Below are positions 6,426-9,615 of a stretch of 9,615 bases of DNA, in pieces. Every line of letters starts with the position of its first letter. Position 1 is the first letter of the stretch. Source of the stretch: an uncultured Rhodospirillales bacterium (lineage in GTDB: Bacteria > Pseudomonadota > Alphaproteobacteria > CACIAM-22H2). Where the stretch lies: positions 1 through 9,615 of the forward strand of contig CALANV010000046.1 in NCBI GenBank assembly GCA_937926175.1, written 5' to 3'. The translations under genes were made by a program, and so were the position numbers. The notes below the pieces were generated by a model that ran no database searches, was not told the origin of the DNA, and saw nothing but the letters and a program-made list of their open reading frames with translations.

Positions 6426-7931
6426 CTACGAAGGAACGGTTTTCTCCTTCAGGTGGCGTAGTACCGCGGGGATCTGCTCCGGCAGATCCTCGGCCATGAG
6501 GCCGGGCCCGAAGCGTGCCGCCGCCGCGCCATGAATCCAGGCCGCCGCCGCGGCCGCGAGGAACGGGTCCATTCCCTGCGCCAGCAAGCCGAGCACCATG
6601 CCGGCCAGCACGTCGCCGGCGCCCGCGGTCGCAAGCTCCGGCGGCGCGTTGTCGTTGATGATCGCGCGCCCGTCGGGTGCCGCGATCACGGTATCGGGTC
6701 CCTTCAGCAGGACGACCGCCCCGCTCCGCTTCGCCGCGGCGCGCGCACGCGCGAGCTTGTCGCCCGAAACGTCGAACAGGCGGGCGAACTCGCCTTCATG
6801 CGGCGTCAGCACACAGGGGCCGCGGATCGCCCGGAAGAGATCGTCGGGCTCGTCGGCGAAGACGCTGATCGCGTCGGCATCGAGCACGCACCGCTTTCGT
6901 GCGCCGAGTGCGGCGCGCACGCGCAGGCGCGTCGTCAGATTGACGCCGTTGCCAGGTCCCAGCAAGACCGCGTTGCGCCGTTCGTCCGCGAGCAGCGCCG
7001 CGAATGCCGTCTCGTCCGGCAGCGGCGCGGTCAGAAAACTCGCCCGGTCCGCCGCATAGATCGGAATGGCGGCGGGGTCGCTCGCGATCGTCACGAGGCC
7101 GGCGCCCATTCGATAGGCGGCCCGCCCGGCGAGGCGCGCGGCCCCCGTGGTCTGGGCGCCCCCGACCACAATGGCATGGCCGCGGCTGTACTTGTGGCCT
7201 TCCGGCCGGGGCCAGGGATACGCGCCCAGCCACAGTACGGGGTCGTTCGCGTGGCACTTGGGGCCGATCGCGTCCAGAACCCCTTCCGGGATGCCGATAT
7301 CGGCCACGACGATCTCACCGCACAGGGCGCGCCCCGGCATCAGGAGATGTCCCGGCTTCCGCCGGAAGAACGTGACGGTGAGACGGCAGCGGGGCGCCGC
7401 CCCCAGCACGTCGCCGGTATCGCCGTGAACGCCGCTCGGCATATCGATCGCCACACACGGGATGCCGCGCGCGTTGATCGCCTCGATCACGTCCGCGGCG
7501 ACGCCGGACAAGGCGCGGGTGAGCCCCGCCCCGAAGAGCCCGTCGATGACGAGCGCGGCGCCGTCGAGCACCGACGGCGCCAGCGCTTCGACCGCGCCCG
7601 GCCAGCGCGCGGCATTGGCCGCGGCGTCGCCCTTGAGCGCCTCTTTCGAGCCGAGAAGCGCCACCCGGACGGGCCACCCCGCCTCGGCGAGGTATCGGGC
7701 CGCCACGAAGCCGTCGCCGCCGTTGTTGCCGGGCCCGCACAGGACGACCGTCGGGCACGGCGCGTAGCGGACCCGCACGGCGTGCGCGACCGCCCGCCCT
7801 GCCGCCTCCATCAGCTCGAGCGACGGCGTGCCGGCCGCGACCGCCGCCGCATCGGCCTGCGCCATCTCGGCGCAGGTCAGCAGCGCCGACACGTTCCGGG
7901 AATTCCCCTGCATCGATCCGAAAATTGCCAC
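6426..7931 (-). CDS. nnr: Bifunctional NAD(P)H-hydrate epimerase / ADP-dependent NAD(P)H-hydrate dehydratase
   Basis: This fused enzyme repairs damaged NAD(P)H: the N-terminal half interconverts R and S hydrates and the C-terminal half dehydrates the S form using ADP. In the N-terminal YjeF_N domain (about 15-220), GPGNNGGDG is at 66-74 and the likely catalytic Asp130 in VIDGLFGAGLTR. The C-terminal ribokinase-like domain (about 235-500) shows KYSRGHAIVVGG, LLGPGNG (324-330), TPHEGEFARL (376-385), and TAGAGDVLAG with Asp440 as probable catalytic base. Length (501) is normal for the fusion. The start is uncertain: a GTG at 7929-7931 or an in-frame ATG at 7911-7913; neither has a strong ribosome binding site, and both lie before the conserved LLTCAEM. 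The divergent DUF1194 gene starts less than 70 bp away. Confidence 0.96.
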   Translation of the reverse strand: MAIFGSMQGNSRNVSALLTCAEMAQADAAAVAAGTPSLELMEAAGRAVAHAVRVRYAPCPTVVLCGPGNNGGDGFVAARYLAEAGWPVRVALLGSKEALKGDAAANAARWPGAVEALAPSVLDGAALVIDGLFGAGLTRALSGVAADVIEAINARGIPCVAIDMPSGVHGDTGDVLGAAPRCRLTVTFFRRKPGHLLMPGRALCGEIVVADIGIPEGVLDAIGPKCHANDPVLWLGAYPWPRPEGHKYSRGHAIVVGGAQTTGAARLAGRAAYRMGAGLVTIASDPAAIPIYAADRASFLTAPLPDETAFAALLADERRNAVLLGPGNGVNLTTRLRVRAALGARKRCVLDADAISVFADEPDDLFRAIRGPCVLTPHEGEFARLFDVSGDKLARARAAAKRSGAVVLLKGPDTVIAAPDGRAIINDNAPPELATAGAGDVLAGMVLGLLAQGMDPFLAAAAAAWIHGAAAARFGPGLMAEDLPEQIPAVLRHLKEKTVPS

Positions 7932-7977
7932 AGTTTCAGGCCGATGTTGAAGCGCACTTGCGGGAGTTTCACCAGCT

Positions 7978-8805
7978 TTGCGCGTCCTTTCCTTTTATAT
8001 AGGTCTGCTTGCGCTGGTCGCCGCGCCGGCAGCCGCCCTGGCCGAAGGCGAGCCCGTCGACGTTCAGCTCGTCCTCGCCGTCGATTCGTCGTCCAGCGTC
8101 GACATGGACGAGTACTATCTGCAGCTCGAAGGCTATGCTGGGGCGTTCCGCCACCCCGACCTCGTCCGCGCCGTGCAGTCGGGCCCCCACAAGGCCATCG
8201 CCGTCACCCTGTTCGAATGGTCGGGCCCCGACCAGCAGGTCGTGAACCTGCCCTGGCGCATCCTGCGCGACGAGGAGAGCCTGAACGCCTTCGCCGACGA
8301 GCTGGCCGCGGCGCCGCGCCTCGTCGTCGGCGGCGAGACGGCGATCGGCGCGGCGATCGATTTCGCGATCGGCCTGTTTGCCACGAGCGGCGCCATCGAC
8401 GGGCGGCGCGTCATCGACATTTCCGGCGACGGGATCAGCAACCGCGGACGCGACGTGACGGCGGCGCGGAACGACGCCGTCTTCCTCGGCATCACGGTGA
8501 ACGGCATGGCCATCCTGAACGAGGAGCCGGCGCTGGCGGCGTATTACCAGGCCTTCGTGATCGGCGGCACCGGCGCCTTCGTCATGTCGGCCCGGGACTA
8601 CGTCGATTTCAAGGACGTGATCGTCAAGAAGCTCGTGCGCGAGATCACGACCATCGTGGACGGGCGCGACCCGCGGACGTCGGCGCTACTTGCCCTGAAC
8701 CGGCACGAGCCGCGCGGCGCAGCGCCTCGAGGCGGCCATAGGCCTCAACCACCGGCCCGAGCTCCGTGCGATTTTCGGGACGTCCCTTGCCGCCGTGGCG
8801 GGTGA
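7978..8805 (+). CDS. Secreted DUF1194 protein with von Willebrand factor A-like domain
   Basis: The protein begins with a signal peptide: MR, a hydrophobic run (about 3-20) and a likely cleavage after AALA (residue 22). A VWA-type fold follows with an intact metal-ion-dependent adhesion site: D36-S38-S40 in AVDSSSSV, Thr121 in GGETAIG, and Asp151 in DISGDGISN. DUF1194 proteins are common in alphaproteobacteria, are presumed periplasmic or secreted, and have no settled function. Only TTG (7978-7980) can be the start: the frame is closed by a TGA at 7948-7950, no ATG or GTG lies between, and GGGAG (7962-7966) is 11 nt upstream. The family-like part ends near residue 226; the last roughly 49 residues are proline/arginine-rich and lie opposite the 3' end of the small minus-strand gene, so they look like an unselected read-on tail. 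Confidence 0.85.
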   Translation: MRVLSFYIGLLALVAAPAAALAEGEPVDVQLVLAVDSSSSVDMDEYYLQLEGYAGAFRHPDLVRAVQSGPHKAIAVTLFEWSGPDQQVVNLPWRILRDEESLNAFADELAAAPRLVVGGETAIGAAIDFAIGLFATSGAIDGRRVIDISGDGISNRGRDVTAARNDAVFLGITVNGMAILNEEPALAAYYQAFVIGGTGAFVMSARDYVDFKDVIVKKLVREITTIVDGRDPRTSALLALNRHEPRGAAPRGGHRPQPPARAPCDFRDVPCRRGG

Positions 8806-8920
8806 GCGCGAGTTCGAGCGCGCGCAGGAGATGCTCGGCGACCTCGATCCGCCCCTGGTCGCAGGCCTGATTGAAGGCGGCAAGGATCTTGTCGCTCAGC
8901 CGCCGCGAATGTTCCGCCAC
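8645..8920 (-). CDS. Small uncharacterised protein (91 aa)
   Basis: I do not recognise a named family, though the N-terminal two thirds read like a small conserved alphaproteobacterial hypothetical protein. Residues 5-71 look helical and well formed: SRRLSDKILAAFNQACDQ, then EVAEHLLRALELALTRHGG and LGPVVEAYGRLEALRRA, suggesting a helical hairpin or TPR-like pair. There is no signal peptide, membrane segment or metal motif. The start is GTG (8918-8920), supported by a strong AAGGAG (8927-8932) 6 nt upstream. The last about 17 residues (rich in G, P, R) overlap the 3' end of the facing DUF1194 gene and may be non-conserved. A CtrA box and -10 hexamer lie upstream, which suggests cell-cycle or motility-linked control. 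The gene call is likely real; the function is unknown. Confidence 0.8.
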   Translation of the reverse strand: MAEHSRRLSDKILAAFNQACDQGRIEVAEHLLRALELALTRHGGKGRPENRTELGPVVEAYGRLEALRRAARAGSGQVAPTSAGRARPRWS

Positions 8921-8990
8921 GGATCACTCCTTCGATAGGCGCAGGACCGAGCGGCGCGGGTGCGACGCGCCCGGCCGTCTGCCGCATAAA

Positions 8991-9028
8991 ATAATAACTG
9001 TGCAGGCGCCCGGTTAAGCGGCCGTTAA
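8991..9028 (-). promoter_or_regulatory. CtrA-type promoter of the small gene
   Basis: On the minus strand TTAACGGCCGCTTAAC (9013-9028) is a full match to the CtrA box TTAA-N7-TTAAC. Sixteen bp further downstream comes TATTAT (8991-8996), five of six bases of the -10 consensus. CtrA-activated promoters in Caulobacter have the box over the -35 region, which is the arrangement here. Transcription would start near 8983, giving a leader of about 60 nt to the GTG at 8920. CtrA is the response regulator of cell cycle and/or motility in alphaproteobacteria. The site and spacing are seen; CtrA control is inference. Confidence 0.6.
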
Positions 9029-9054
9029 GCCTTTCCGTCTTGCGTCTCGTAATC

Positions 9055-9615
9055 TTATGCGCTGGGCGTCACCGGCTCGCCCCACACCGGGCGCACGAGC
9101 GCCATGTAGACGCGGTACGGGATGAGCGCGAAGACGGCGTAGGCCATCTTCACGACGAGGTCGCTTGCCGCCAGCAGGTCCCACGGCACCGCGGTGCCGG
9201 CGAAGGCGATGCTGAAGAAGATGGCCGTGTCGACCACCGAACCGAGCAGCGAGGCAGCCAACGGCGCCTGCCACCACGGCTGCCGGCGCAGCCAGTTGAA
9301 GACCGTGACGTCGAGGAGCTGTGCCACGAGAAACGCGGTGCCGGAGGCGACGGCGATGCGCGGCGTGGCCAGTATTGCCGACAATGCGATACCCACCGCG
9401 AACCCGGCGTAGATGACCCGGCGCGCGACATAGGGCCCGTGGCGCCGGTTGGTCAAATCGGTCACCAGGAACGTCGCGGGATAGGTGAACGCGGCCCAGG
9501 TGATCAGCAGCGGCAGGCCGAGGACGGCGCCGAGCTCGATGGGAAACTGCACCAGCCAGTTGGAGGCGACGATCAGCGCGATCATCGCCGACAGCGGCCG
9601 CCAATATGTCCTCAG
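9055..9615 (-). CDS. yhhQ: Queuosine precursor transporter, YhhQ/VUT family (probably cut by window edge)
   Basis: An integral inner-membrane protein that by family takes up queuosine precursors (preQ0/preQ1) for tRNA modification. Several hydrophobic segments are visible, and ASNWLVQFPI, TWAAFTYPATFLVTDLTNR and GTAFLVAQLLDVTVFNWLRR are typical of the DUF165/Vut_1 family. The C-terminus ends soon after IPYRVYM, as usual. An in-frame ATG at 9583-9585 exists but lacks a ribosome binding site, and the frame stays open to the edge with residues RTYWRPLSAM that resemble the short cytoplasmic lead of homologues. I therefore treat the start as outside the window; 187 codons are present. It is followed on the same strand by the small gene, but the CtrA-type promoter lies between them. 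Confidence 0.88.
   Translation of the reverse strand: MRTYWRPLSAMIALIVASNWLVQFPIELGAVLGLPLLITWAAFTYPATFLVTDLTNRRHGPYVARRVIYAGFAVGIALSAILATPRIAVASGTAFLVAQLLDVTVFNWLRRQPWWQAPLAASLLGSVVDTAIFFSIAFAGTAVPWDLLAASDLVVKMAYAVFALIPYRVYMALVRPVWGEPVTPSA

Noticed and set aside
6531..8741. 736-codon plus-strand open frame antisense to the NAD(P)H-hydrate gene and running on through the DUF1194 gene
   Set aside because: Arg/Gly/Ala/Pro-rich shadow of GC-rich codon use; both regions have well-recognised proteins in other frames.
9013..9030. Two GTTAAGC copies 11 bp apart as a short tandem repeat or start of an array
   Set aside because: Only two copies exist, and the arrangement is fully explained by the TTAA-N7-TTAAC box.

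Overview
The window is high-GC bacterial chromosome, most likely from an alphaproteobacterium. The evidence is the block tRNA-Leu - tig - clpP - clpX - lon, all transcribed leftward (minus strand) in the order usual for that class, together with an alphaproteobacterial-style secreted DUF1194 protein, a perfect match to the CtrA box (TTAA-N7-TTAAC), and a promoter resembling the Caulobacter housekeeping consensus. Order and genus cannot be fixed from this stretch. Nothing looks mobile or recently acquired: I see no insertion sequence, integrase, phage gene or CRISPR array.

Left half (1-4732, minus strand): a protein quality-control cluster. Reading in the direction of transcription, it holds tRNA-Leu(UAG), trigger factor (ribosome-bound chaperone), ClpP (protease core), ClpX (AAA+ unfoldase that feeds ClpP), and the first 219 codons of the Lon protease, which leaves the window at its left edge. 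The spaces between these genes carry several stem-loops and candidate promoters. The main ones are a heat-shock-like (RpoH-type) promoter and a stem-loop in front of lon, a stem-loop on the clpX stop codon, and a 469-bp non-coding gap between clpP and clpX that contains four inverted repeats and a run of nine C.

Middle (4941-7931, minus strand): a malonyl-CoA decarboxylase gene preceded by a fused NAD(P)H-hydrate epimerase/dehydratase gene (metabolite repair). They lie 66 bp apart on the same strand and may be co-transcribed.

Right part (7978-9615): a divergent plus-strand gene for a secreted von Willebrand factor A-like DUF1194 protein runs head-on into a small uncharacterised minus-strand gene. 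Their reading frames overlap by 161 bp at the 3' ends. The small gene has a strong ribosome binding site and, about 93-108 bp upstream, a full CtrA box placed over the -35 position of a TATTAT -10. A YhhQ-type queuosine-precursor transporter gene, probably cut by the right edge, ends the window.

Most of the window is ordinary housekeeping sequence. I found no new multi-gene system. The observations most worth following are the CtrA box with its small unknown gene, the convergent coding overlap, and the structured clpP-clpX gap.
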